Assembly: GCF_013371215.1 (NCBI RefSeq)
Contig: NZ_JABWMH010000001.1
Span: 310,001 to 374,000, forward strand
Direction of reading: 5' to 3'
Length of the DNA stretch: 64,000 nt
Origin: Parasphingorhabdus flavimaris
Lineage (GTDB): Bacteria; Pseudomonadota; Alphaproteobacteria; Sphingomonadales; Sphingomonadaceae
Shown here: piece after piece, positions 1 through 11,000 of the stretch
How positions within the stretch are numbered: the first letter of the stretch is position 1
Layout of the letters: the number at the start of each line of letters is the position of its first letter
Position numbers and translations under genes: made by a program
Notes under the pieces: generated by a model
What the model was told of the DNA's origin: nothing
Databases searched by the model: none
Seen by the model: only the letters and a program-made list of their open reading frames with translations

Positions 1-410
1 TCGGTTGTTCCCGGTGGTAGTTCGAGCCAGTTATGCTGCCGCTGGTTGTCGTTGATAATATCGCTGCGCTTGGCGGCGGCGAGCATCATCATGATCGCGA
101 ATTCCGCGATCGGGGCGCTGTTCAGACCGGCGCCATTGGTCAGGATCGTGCCCTGGGACTTGAGCTGCTCGAGCGGAAAATGCTCGACGCCGGCGTAGAT
201 GCTGTTGAGCCATTTGAGATTGGTTGCGGTTGCAATAATCTCGCCCATCTTGTCCTTGTCATACATGTCGAACCAGCCGATCTCGACATGCGGCGCGATC
301 GCCATCGCTTCTTCGGTGCTGGTGAACCAGGTCACGTCAAGATCGCCGCAATGCGGTTCGACAAGCGGGCGAACAAGAGAGGCCATCGCGGCTTTCGGCT
401 TGGTGGTCAT
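1..410 (-). CDS. D-2-hydroxyacid dehydrogenase (GhrA-like), N-terminal part, cut by window edge
   Basis: The reverse strand reads MTTKPKAAMASLVRPLVEPH from an ATG at 410 and stays open to base 1, so about 136 residues are present and the rest lies outside. The visible part resembles the N-terminal substrate-binding domain of NAD(P)-dependent 2-hydroxyacid dehydrogenases: a stretch reading LKWLNSIYAGVEHF near residue 65, then LTNGAGLNSAPIAEFAIMMM about 30 residues later, which matches the family pattern of a hinge followed by a helix into the cofactor domain. The Rossmann fold and the catalytic Arg/Glu/His are outside the window, so substrate (glyoxylate, hydroxypyruvate or another 2-oxoacid) cannot be judged. 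An AGGAG lies 9 bases before the ATG. It follows cysS on the same strand after 113 bases with no clear terminator. Confidence 0.8.
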   Translation of the reverse strand, partial: MTTKPKAAMASLVRPLVEPHCGDLDVTWFTSTEEAMAIAPHVEIGWFDMYDKDKMGEIIATATNLKWLNSIYAGVEHFPLEQLKSQGTILTNGAGLNSAPIAEFAIMMMLAAAKRSDIINDNQRQHNWLELPPGTT

Positions 411-523
411 CGCATCATTCTCCTAAAAATCGCCGTTCCCTTTTTGACGGGAATCAGTCCTTGTTTTCAACTATTACGCAACCGGTTTCCCTGCTTGGTG
501 TCGGGATAACAGGGGACGAAAAT

Positions 524-1978
524 CTAGCCGTCTATCTTCCATTCCCAGCGCAGCGGGTCGCCGTCCATCAGGTCCACGCCCTGCGCGATAAGGTCATCAC
601 GGATGCTATCGGCGGTGGCGAAATCCTTTTCTGCTTTTGCCTGCTGACGCTGGTCGAGCTGTGTTTCGATCTCGGTTTCTTCCAGCTTTGCATCAATGGG
701 CCGGACGCGCAATTGATCGCGTTTCAAGGTCGCGAGCTCAAGTCCCAGAACCGAGTCCATTTCGGATAATAGCGTGAGCCTTTGACCTGCCGGCAGTTTC
801 TTGAGCGAGAGCAGCTCTTCGAGCAGCGGCAGGCCTTTCGAACTGTTCAGATCCTCGCTCAGCGCAGCATCAAATTTGTCGCGCAATTGCATGAGCGCAG
901 GATGGTCTATCGGCGCTGTCTGTCCGTCCGCTTTCTCCTGCAGCCGTTCGACGCCTATCACGATTCGCTTCAGCCGGGTCAGCGCCGCGACCAGATTTTC
1001 CCAACTGAATTCCAGCTCGCTGCGATAATGGGCCTGCAGGCACATCAGGCGATAGGCGAGGGGGTGGAAGCCCTTGTCGATCAGCAGCTGCACCCGCAGA
1101 AAATCGCCCGAGGACTTGGACATTTTTCCGGTCCGGTCGATCAGGAAATTATTGTGCATCCAGATTTTCGCGCCGCTGTGATCGGAGCAACTGTGCGCCT
1201 GGTTCTGCGCAATCTCGTTGGGATGGTGGATCTCGCGATGGTCGATCCCGCCGGTGTGGATGTCGAACGGCAGGCCGAGCAGGGCTTCCGACATCACCGA
1301 ACATTCCAGATGCCAGCCCGGCGCGCCCTTGCCCCAGGGGCTGTCCCATTCCATCTGGCGGTTCTCGCCCGGGGGTGTCTTGCGCCAGATCGCGAAATCG
1401 GCGGCGTTGCGCTTGCCCTCGACCGTGTCGATCCGGCCCTCGCCGTCATCGGTCGATGCGCGGGCCAGCGTGCCGTAATTTGCAACGGTCGAGACATCGA
1501 AATAGAGGCCGCTTTCCAGTTCGTAGCAATGTTTGTCGGCGATGCCTTTTGCATATTCGATCATCGCCGGGACATAGTCGGTGGCGATAGACCAGTGGGC
1601 CGGCTGCCGGATATTCAGCGCCTTGATATCCTGCCAATAGGCCTCGGTATAATGTTTCGCGATATCCCAGATCGACTGGGCTTTTTCCGCCGCCATTTTC
1701 TCGAGCTTGTCTTCGCCTTCGTCCGCGTCGTCGGTCAGGTGGCCGACATCGGTGATATTGATGACATGGGTGAGCCTATAACCCTTCCAGCTGAGCGTCC
1801 GCCCCAGCAGATCGGCAAAAACATAGGCCCGCATATTGCCGATATGGGGATAGTTATAGACCGTCGGTCCGCAGGTATAGACGCGCGCTTCATCCGCATG
1901 CACGGGGACGAACTCTTCCATCTGGCGAGTCAGGCTGTTGAACAGCTTCAGCGGGTGCGCGGCAGTGTCAGTCATCAT
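524..1978 (-). CDS. cysS: Cysteinyl-tRNA synthetase
   Basis: This 484-residue protein is a class Ia aminoacyl-tRNA synthetase that charges tRNA-Cys in the cytoplasm. Its length is normal for the family. The nucleotide-binding signature appears as YNYPHIGNMRAY around residue 40 (HIGN in place of HIGH), and the second signature as GKMSKSSGDF near residue 285. Candidate zinc ligands are the Cys in TCGPTV, the Cys in HLECSVM, and the His/Glu of DHREIHHPNE; these are known ligand positions in CysS and are visible here. Two ATG codons stand in tandem (1978 and 1975); I use the first. It starts 55 bases after the stop of the giant adhesin gene on the same strand, and I see no terminator in that gap, so read-through from the adhesin operon is possible. 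Confidence 0.97.
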   Translation of the reverse strand: MMTDTAAHPLKLFNSLTRQMEEFVPVHADEARVYTCGPTVYNYPHIGNMRAYVFADLLGRTLSWKGYRLTHVINITDVGHLTDDADEGEDKLEKMAAEKAQSIWDIAKHYTEAYWQDIKALNIRQPAHWSIATDYVPAMIEYAKGIADKHCYELESGLYFDVSTVANYGTLARASTDDGEGRIDTVEGKRNAADFAIWRKTPPGENRQMEWDSPWGKGAPGWHLECSVMSEALLGLPFDIHTGGIDHREIHHPNEIAQNQAHSCSDHSGAKIWMHNNFLIDRTGKMSKSSGDFLRVQLLIDKGFHPLAYRLMCLQAHYRSELEFSWENLVAALTRLKRIVIGVERLQEKADGQTAPIDHPALMQLRDKFDAALSEDLNSSKGLPLLEELLSLKKLPAGQRLTLLSEMDSVLGLELATLKRDQLRVRPIDAKLEETEIETQLDQRQQAKAEKDFATADSIRDDLIAQGVDLMDGDPLRWEWKIDG

Positions 1979-2033
1979 CCATCGCCTAATGGCTTTCCGC
2001 GCAAAAGGTCAACCGATCAATTATTCGGCGCGA

Positions 2034-5000
2034 TCATTCTGCCGGCTGGAGCTGTTCCCCGTCTTCATCCTCGTCGATCGCGCACTCACCACTGTCGTCG
2101 AGCTCGCAATCGAGACCATTCACCCAAAGATCATCATTGCCCGCGCCGGTAACCGGCTCGTCGATCAACGGATCATCAGCCATGTCCCCGGTTTCCTTAA
2201 GCTCGATCAGATTGGTCGCAAACGGATCCGCGGCATATTCTTCCGGGGTGACTTCCTCATCAATCACATCCTGAACCGGTATTGGCCTTGGCTCCGGTGT
2301 CGGGGTAGGCGTTGGCGTTGGCGTTGGCGTTGGCGTTGGCGTTACCGGCGCACAACTCGCCGGATCGGCAATGATACAGCCATTGATGGTCGACACAGCA
2401 TTGAAGCCCGCTCCCGTTATGGTTGTTGCCGGGATCGCAGGGATACCCGTGGCACCATTGACCGTGCCATTGATGACGATCGGTGTGGTCCCGCTGGGAC
2501 CGGCATTGATGGACAGTCCGCCCGCGCCGGCAACAAAGCCGCGCCGGGCATCGAAATCGGTGCCGCTGCCGGTATTCTGGACGTAGAACTGGCTGGCGAG
2601 CAAAGTGACGCTGATCGCGTCCGCCACGATAAACCCGTTGTCGCGGACATTGCCGTCATTCTCGGCAAGGCGCGCGTCGATTTCGGCGGTGCTCATGCCC
2701 TGAATATCGTCAAAAGCCTGGTCGGTAACCGCATATATGTTGCGGGCGGTCAGGGACAGGTTGCCCGCCAGAACCGTGTCATCCAGCATCTCGATGGTAC
2801 CGAGGGAGGCGTTGACAAACAGGTCGTCACCGGCGGCGAGATTCAGGTTCGTATCAAGGCCGCTCTGGACAGACAGGCTGTCCAGCACTCTTATCGATTG
2901 ATCCGCGATAATATTGAAACTTCCATTTCTGGCAAAATTGCCCTGGGCAGATGCGAGAACCGAAAGATTCTGAACGGTCAGGTCGAATCCGGCCAGTCCG
3001 GTCTCGGCGGCGAAGATCGTCAGGTCACCCCCGGACTGGATGCGGCTGAACTCGTCGTTGTTGAGCGAGAAAGTGCCCGTCAAATCGGTCCCGTCTCCGA
3101 GCATCATCTGGGTGGTGCCGTCGCTGGATATCTCGATATCGCTGGTTGTAGCACTCTCGCCGAGTGCGCCGGTCGAACCGATGTTCATGTCTGCGCTGAC
3201 CGTCCGGATCGTGCCGCCGACGGTTGCCGCCTGAATGTCGATCAGGCTGCCCGCGGAGATCAGCAATTGATTGTCAGCACTCACGAGACCGTTGATCCGC
3301 ACATCATTGGCGGCGCTCATGCTGATGTCGCCGCTGGCCTGAGCATCCTGGATCGCGAGGCCGGCTGCCGAGGTCAGATCGACATTGCCATTGGTGGCTT
3401 CGGCGCTGACCGTCATGTCCTGTTGCGTGACGATGGAGACGGCTTCGCCCGATGCTATGATGGCATTGGTAACAGCGACATCATTGGTGACATTGACGAG
3501 ACCGGTTGTCGCGGTCAAAAATATGTCGTTGCCAGAGACATTGGCCAGTTCGATGCCATTGTCGGCGCTGATGTCGACTTCGCCCTGACCAGCAGTGTCC
3601 GCGTTCACGTCGCCCGCGGTAAAGCTGCCCAGCAACCGGGCGCTGATATTGGTTGCGCTGTTGACGGAGCCGAGAACCGCGTCACCGCCGCCATCGATCG
3701 CTATATTTCCGTCGGACGTCATATCGCCGCCGATAATGTCACCACCGGCATTCAGACTCGTGCCAGCGCTGCTGGCTGCGCTGGTGAAATCTATATTGCC
3801 GCCGGCATCGACCGTGAAGGTACCGCCCTGGGCATCGAGAGTGCCAAATCCGACACTGCCGGTTGCGTCAAGGTCGATGCCGCCGCCGACCGTGACCGCA
3901 CCATTGCCATCGACATCGCCCGCGACGGCATTGAGCGTCAGATTCCCGCCGATCGACCCGTTGTTCAAGGTTACCGACGCGCCGGTAATATTGGTGTCAT
4001 TGCCGCTGATCGCGTTGGCCACGGTGGGCGTGCCGGTGGCGAGTATATTGATATCATTGTCGGCGTTGAGCGTGCCGGTGGCGGTCACGTCGCTGCCGCT
4101 GTCGAGCTGGATGTTCGAGCCGGTCAGCGTTTCTGCCGCGAAGGCAATCGATCCGGCCTGGCCGGCATTGGCGGTGTTGAACGCCAGGGCGAACAGGTCG
4201 ATCCCGGTGCCGCTGGTGGTGGCGCTGGTCAGGCTGATCGCGCCGTCCGCATCCACCGACATATCGTCGCCCGCCGATACGGTCGTCAGGGCAACATCGC
4301 CCAGCGCCCGGATCGCGACGTCTTCACCGGCGTTGAGCGAACCGGTCGAGGTGATATTATTGCCCGCCAGCAAGCCGATCGAACCGGCGGTCGGCGTGCC
4401 GGCGCTGGTGGCCGCGGAGCCGAGCGCGATATCCTGCGCCGCCGAAACCAGAATGTCTCCATCATTGGTGGCGAGCGCGCCGACTGCGACATTATTGGCG
4501 AACAGATTGATGCTCTGCCCGACGCCACTTGCCGTGATATCGCCTGCACCCGCGTTTGCGCCGATGGTTCCGCTGGTGGCGGTCAGAGTGGTCGAGCCGG
4601 TCGAGGTCAGGGAATCGAACAGAATATCCGATCCGCTGGTCATGGCGATAGCGGCGCCACTGGCGTCGCCGATGGCAATATTGCCGGCATCCAAACTGAT
4701 GTTATTGGCAGCGGTCAGATTGCCACCATTGATGCTTCCGCCTGCGGTTATCGCGATTGTGCCGGCCTGGGCGGTGAGATCGGAAAATCCTGCATCCCCT
4801 GTCGCGTCGAGGTCGATTGCGTTTCCGACGACCACGGTGCCATTGCTGTCAATATTGCCAGCGAGCGCATTGAGGGTCAGATCTCCGCCGATATTGCCGT
4901 TGTCGAGAGTTACCGAAGCACCGGTAATATCGGTGTTGCTGCCGCTGATCGCGTTGGTCGCTGCCGCTGCGCCGGTTGCGGTAATCGAGATATTATCGAT

Positions 5001-8000
5001 CGCGTTGAGCGTATCGGCGGCGGTCACGTCGCTGCCGCTGTCGAGCTGGATGTTCGAGCCGGTCAGCGTTTCTGCCGCAAAGGCAATCGATCCGGCCTGG
5101 CCGGCATTGGCGGTGTTGAACGCCAGCGCGAACAGGTCGATCCCGGTGCCGCTGGTGGTGGCGCTGGTCAGGCTGATCGCGCCGTCCGCATCCACCGACA
5201 CATCATCGCCCGCCGATACGGTCGTCAGGGCAACATCGCCCAGCGCCCGGATCGCGACGTCTTCACCGGCGTCGAGCGAACCGGTCGAGGCAATATTATT
5301 GCCCGCCAGCAAGCCGATCGAACCGGCGGTCGGCGTGCCGGCGCTGGTGGCCGCGGTGCCGAGCGCGATGTCCTGCGCCGCTGAAACCAGAATGTCGCCG
5401 CTGTTGGTGGTGAGCGTAGCGGCTGCGATATTATTGGCGGACAGATTGATGCTCTGCCCGAGGCCGGTGGTGGTGGCGTTGGCGATATCAATAATATTCG
5501 CCGCTTCGAGATTGATGCCGCCGCCTGCCGTCAGATTGCCGGGACCGGTGCCGGTCAGGTCACCGGTCGTGGCATTGAGCGTGATATTGCCGCTCGACTG
5601 AAGGTCGTTGAAGCCGACATTATTGCCCAGAACCGAAACCGACGTCGCGCTGCTGTTGGTGCCGAGAAAGGCGTCGCCGGTAGCGGCGGTCAGCGTGATG
5701 GCTCGGTTGGCGGGTAGGTTGATCTGGTCAAAGCTGATGTCGCCGCCCGCGCTGATGTCGATGTCGATATCGGCGCCTTGCGACAGGGTGCCGACAATGA
5801 TGCTGCCCGGCACCGTATAGCTGGCCTCTAGAGGTGCGCCGACCTGCGCGACTGTTGTCAATTGGCCGTCGGTGACGATCGATGCTGCGTTGATGTCCGC
5901 TCCGACGGTGATGCCGATGTCATTGACGCTGGTGAGGTTCGCTGTTCCGAGCAGGCTGCCGGCGGCGTCAATGGTGATGGTATTGCTGGTCCCGGAAACA
6001 TCGGCGAGATCGATATCGCCTTCGGTACTTTGCAATGCCAGCTGATTGCTGGCGTCGAGTATGGTTGCGATGCCGGTCGTTCCCATGACAATGTCGCGGC
6101 GCGTGGTGACCAATATGTCGTTGGCCGACACGGTGCCGCTTTCGACGATCGCCTGGATCACGTCATTGTTGCTCGCCTGACCGATGTAGACCAGATTGTC
6201 TGCATTGAGCGTACCCAGACAGACATTGCCCTCCAGACATTGTGCGCTCAGCAGGCCATTGTCGTCGGACTGGCCAATGGCAGTAATTGCGGCGTTGGAC
6301 GGTGCGTCATTGACGTCTGCGCTGATCGAACTGGCGGTGATCGTGCCGCCGAGACCGTCGATGGCATTTGCCGTCATGACAACGGCGAAGCCGTTGGCGT
6401 CGAGATCGCCGGCGGCGACGATTGAGGCAATGGGCGTCAGCGGCGTGGTGCCGAGCGTCCCGATCGGCGTGCCGAACAGACCGGTGAAGTCACCCGCCTG
6501 CAGAATGAGATTGCCCGGGTTGGTGAATGTGAACGCAGCGCTGGGCGTGGTCGACGGATTAGCGCCCGCTGTCAGGCTGGCGCCGGATTCGATGATGATA
6601 TCATCGCCGGTCCGGACGGCCAGACCATTGTCGGACACGGTGTTGCTGCCGGCCCGGAAATTGGCTGTGCCGCCTGCGCCTATGGCAATCAGGCCGGTCG
6701 AGGTGACGTCGCCGGTAATGGTCGCGTTATAGGTGGGATCAAAAATCGGCGTAGGTGTTCCGGTTGGATCATAGCCCGCGTTGATCGTCAATTGCGGTGC
6801 CACGACGTAAGACAGCAATCCGACGGAGACCACAGCAGGAACGCCGGTGACCGCGGCATTGTTGACCGCAACATTCTGCAGGGCGGAAATGTCGACCGAG
6901 CCGACGCCGGCGAGATCGGCAACGGTGGCATTTTGCTCGGCACGAACCGAAGCCGTGCCGCCGGCATTGATCCGCGAACCGTCGGTGCTGATGAAATCGG
7001 CCTGGGCTGTCGCATCGAAATTTCCGGCGACCTCAAGCGAGTTCACCGGCGTTGTGTTGTTGCTGTGATTGATCAGTATATTCTGGTCGCTGATCAGAGC
7101 CGCACTGCCGCCGACGGTCATCTGCGCGTCGCCGTCGAGATCATATTCGATATTGCCGGCGACAATCACCGTCAGGTCGCCGAGAATCGATACAGCTCCG
7201 CTGTCACCGGTCACGAAGAAGCCGCCCAGAGGGGCTGAAGCCGATCCGACCCCGGGGCCGATCCCGGTATCGAAGGCGAGGGCGCTCAGGCTGCCCAGGG
7301 TTATCAATCCGGCGGGATCGGTCGAACTGTCTGAAATTTCGATGCGCCCGCCCGCGCCGGTACCGGCAATGGGTCCGCCGCCACCCGTGCCGTTGGAGTT
7401 TATGCTGACATCGGCTAAGGTCACGATACCGGGACTGCCTTCCTGAACCTCGATAATTCCGGTTCCGCCGGTTCCGGTACCACCGGTGCCATCCGCTCCG
7501 TTGGTTCCAAAGGCGCCATAGATACCGCGGCTTCCGCCATCGCCGGCCAGGCCAGCCGTCGTCATGTCGAGATTGGTGCCGGAAATCGTGCCGCCCTGCG
7601 CGAGCAGGCGAGCGGTACCGCCGGTTGCGTCACCGCCATTGCCGGCGTCGCCGGCTGTGGTGTCATAAGAATTTCCGCCATTGCCGCCAATTCCGCCGGT
7701 GCCGGTGCTGGTCATGGTAAAATCGGCAGATGACAAAACAAGCGTTCCGCCCGTCCGTGCGATCAGCTCGACCGTTCCGCCGGCCGCGTCACCGCCCGAT
7801 CCGCCATCGCCGCCTTCTATGCCACCGCCGAACTGATAGAATCCGACCGCCCCGTTGCCACCGGTAGCATTGGCTTCCAAGGTGACGAAGCCGAGGTCAA
7901 TATTGCCGCCCGCACCAGTGACCTGCAAGCGGGCCGTTCCGCCCGTCGCATTTCCGCCGTCGCCACTGTTACCGGTGATATTATTGGGAGAATCCCGCAA

Positions 8001-11000
8001 TCCCAGGCCACCGTCACCGCCTGTTGCGTTGGCGACGATCGTCGGGTCGTCCGGATTAACTGTGGCATCGTTGATATTAAGCGCTGCCACGCCGCCGACA
8101 GCCGCTCCGCCGTCGCCTCCGTCGAGGCCGGTGCCGCCATCGCCACCGACACCGCTGGCGTCGACGACATAGACGGGATTGCCGGCATCGTCCTGATTGA
8201 GGTTGATGGTGGCATTGCCGCCGGTTCCGGTACCGCCATTGCCCGCGATATTATCCGCTTCACCGGTAAAGAAGCCAGAGACGGTGCCGCCATTTCCGCC
8301 TGTTCCGACCGACGTGACCGATAGCTGGCCGAAGCCGAGCGTTCCTGCATTGTTGTTGAATGTGGCATCGCCGCCGGTTGCATTACCGCCATTACCGCCG
8401 GTCCCGGCCTGGATGGAGCCGCTGCCGGCGCTGGTGCTATTTCCGCCATAACCGCCGTCGGCATTCGTCGAGACGATGATGTTGCTGGCGTTGATTGTTG
8501 CAGTACCGTCGAGGTTGAAGCTAGTGGTACCACCAATACCGTCACCGCCATTGCCGCCGTCCGAGCCATAGCCATAACCACCCGCTCCCGAAGCTGCATA
8601 AGGGGCGATATTCTGATTATTGCCTTCCGCCGACACCGTGAGCGTGTTGGTGACGGTCAAGTTTCCCGTCTGGCCATTGAAAACCGCATTGCCGCCGATA
8701 CCATTGCCGCCAGCCCCGCCGGATGTACCGATATTTATGTCGCCATTGGCTCCATCGCCGCCAAAGCCGTTTGCGCTGATCGTCAGATTGGTAACCGTCG
8801 CATTGCCGCCATTGAGATTGAACGTCACGTCGCCGCCTTGACCGTCTCCGCCATCGCCTGCCGACACGCCACCGGCAAAAGGTGTATTGACCACCGTGAG
8901 ATCCATCGGGGTGGTCATAGCGGCAATACCCAGTACTGGCAGCCCGGCGGGAACCAATGTTACTTCGGAACCGCCCTGGCCACCGGCACCGCTCGCGCTG
9001 ACGTCGATATCGTTTGCGATAAATGTACCGCCGAGAAGGTCAAAGATGATCTCGCCGCCAAAACCGCTGCCTCCACCGCCTTCAAAGATTGGTGCAACTT
9101 CCACGCCGCCAGCAATTGATCCGTCGGCATTGAAATCAATGTCGGACACACTGATGCGGCTGCTCGCCGGTGACGTGCCCTCGAGCAGGACTCTGATCGA
9201 TCCACCCTCGGCCGTTGTTGTCTCCAAGGTTGCCGGATCTTTGACGCCTCCCCGTGCACTTGTACTGACATCAAGATTTCCGGTAAGAACCAGCGATCCG
9301 TCGTTGGCGTGAATCAGGACATCACCGCCAAACGCGTTGACGCCGAATGTACTCTCGGTATTGGAACTGGCCACCACGTCGACAGTGTTGCCGGAAATGG
9401 CCCCGCCATTTTGAGCAATCAAATTGACATTGCCTGCGGTAGCAGTTGCGCTAATTTCGTTTACGGAAAAGAGATCGAGGCTGGTATCGACGTATAAATT
9501 GTCAAAACTGAAATCGCCGTTGTCCGCAATCATGGAAACCGATCCGGCGGTCAGCGAGCCGCCGGACCCACCATTGGATGCCGATGTGTAAATGTCGATG
9601 GCATTTGCGACCGCCAGGCCTGATTCCCCTCCGGTGTTCACAATATTGATTGTCACTGCATCCAGGGTTGGATCGTTTATTACATTGCCATTCGTTGTGA
9701 CATCCACGAGGATATTGTTGGTAATTGCCAGACTGGTACCGGCGCTGCTGACGGTAAAGTCGACCGAACCGCGACTGACGTCTCCGGCAATATTGTTGCC
9801 ATTTGCATCGAATGAACTTCCCGAGGTCGCATGAGCGGAGAAATCCATGCTTCCAAAACTATGATTTCCTCCTGAAATGTCGACATTGATGGCGCCTGCC
9901 ATGCCGGCATTATTCTGGGATGTCGCGTCGTCAGAACCACTGGTTGCTGTCGCGTGGGCTGACAGGCCGAGATCGCCGATCACCGTCAAATCGCCGCCTG
10001 AAAGGTTCAAGTCTATATTGCCGGCGGTGCTGCTGCTGCCGAGCGATCCGGGGCCATTGCCGCCCACTTTCCCGTCCCCGGTACTGCGCACCATCGCTTC
10101 GAAGTCCAGATCACCGCCAAATTGCACGGTGCCGCTGTCCATGGTGAAAGCGATGTTGCCGGCCTGTCCGGAACCATTTTGGATTTCCCCTTTGCCGCCC
10201 TGGGCGCTGGTCAGGAATCTTGTATTCCCGCCGACATCCAGCACGCCGCCGCCGGTGATATCGATCGCAATATTGCCACCAACAGCATCCTGCCCGATCC
10301 CGGTGCCGCCATTGTTGCGAAAAGTGAAAAAGTCATCGAGTCCGGAGGCGCTGGAGTCCATGGTGAAATCGCCGGAGACGACCAGACCGGTATTGATAGG
10401 CGTACCAAAGCCGGTGCGATCAATATTGATGTTGATGTTACCGCCGGTGGCGCCGGTCCCGGCGGTGAGGTTCACATCGCCGTTGACGGATATCTGGCCG
10501 CCGCCCGCGGTGTTCAGGTTGATTTCATTGCCCGCGGTCAGGTTTAAATCCTGCGTACCAACCGCGTTGGAAATGACAATTGAATCGGCAGCCGATAGCG
10601 CCGACAGGGTGATGTCATCGGCCGAAAACAACTCGAGGGTCGAATCGAAAGTGGCTCCGCCGGTGCCGCCGATCTGGATATTGGCGGCTGCAGTCGAACT
10701 AGAGTTTTTTTCAATAGAATTTGTCGGTGCGGTTGCGGTGCCGCCCACGGTAACATTGCCTCCGGCGCTGAGCACAATATTGCCGTTGACGACAGATGCC
10801 GTGGCCGCTTGTTCATAACCTATGGCGCCGCCCACGAGCATGGTTACCGCCGTGTTTTTGGGTACAGCGACCATGTAAATAGCCTGCGCGTCGGCATCGG
10901 TCACCTGGCCCATCCCGTTGAGTATCGGGGTTGATGAGGGGCCGGTTGTCGTTCCGCTATGGACTATGCCGTTGGCATCGGACGTTCCGACGCCGATCGA

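Noticed and set aside
411-523. Possible terminator between cysS and the dehydrogenase
   Set aside because: TTCCC and GGGAA can pair here but there is no T-run and the stem is only five bases.
782-2152. Plus-strand open frame of 456 codons opposite cysS
   Set aside because: It is an antisense shadow of a well-supported gene and has no recognisable protein features.
1938-5384. Plus-strand open frame of 1148 codons opposite the tpsA gene
   Set aside because: It mirrors the repeats of TpsA in antisense, has no ribosome-binding site, starts inside cysS and resembles no protein family. Long antisense frames are expected opposite a Gly/Ala/Asp-rich coding sequence.
3595-5601. Second plus-strand open frame of 668 codons in another phase
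   Set aside because: Same region and same cause: low stop frequency opposite repetitive coding. Its sequence is Ala/Pro/Ser low complexity.
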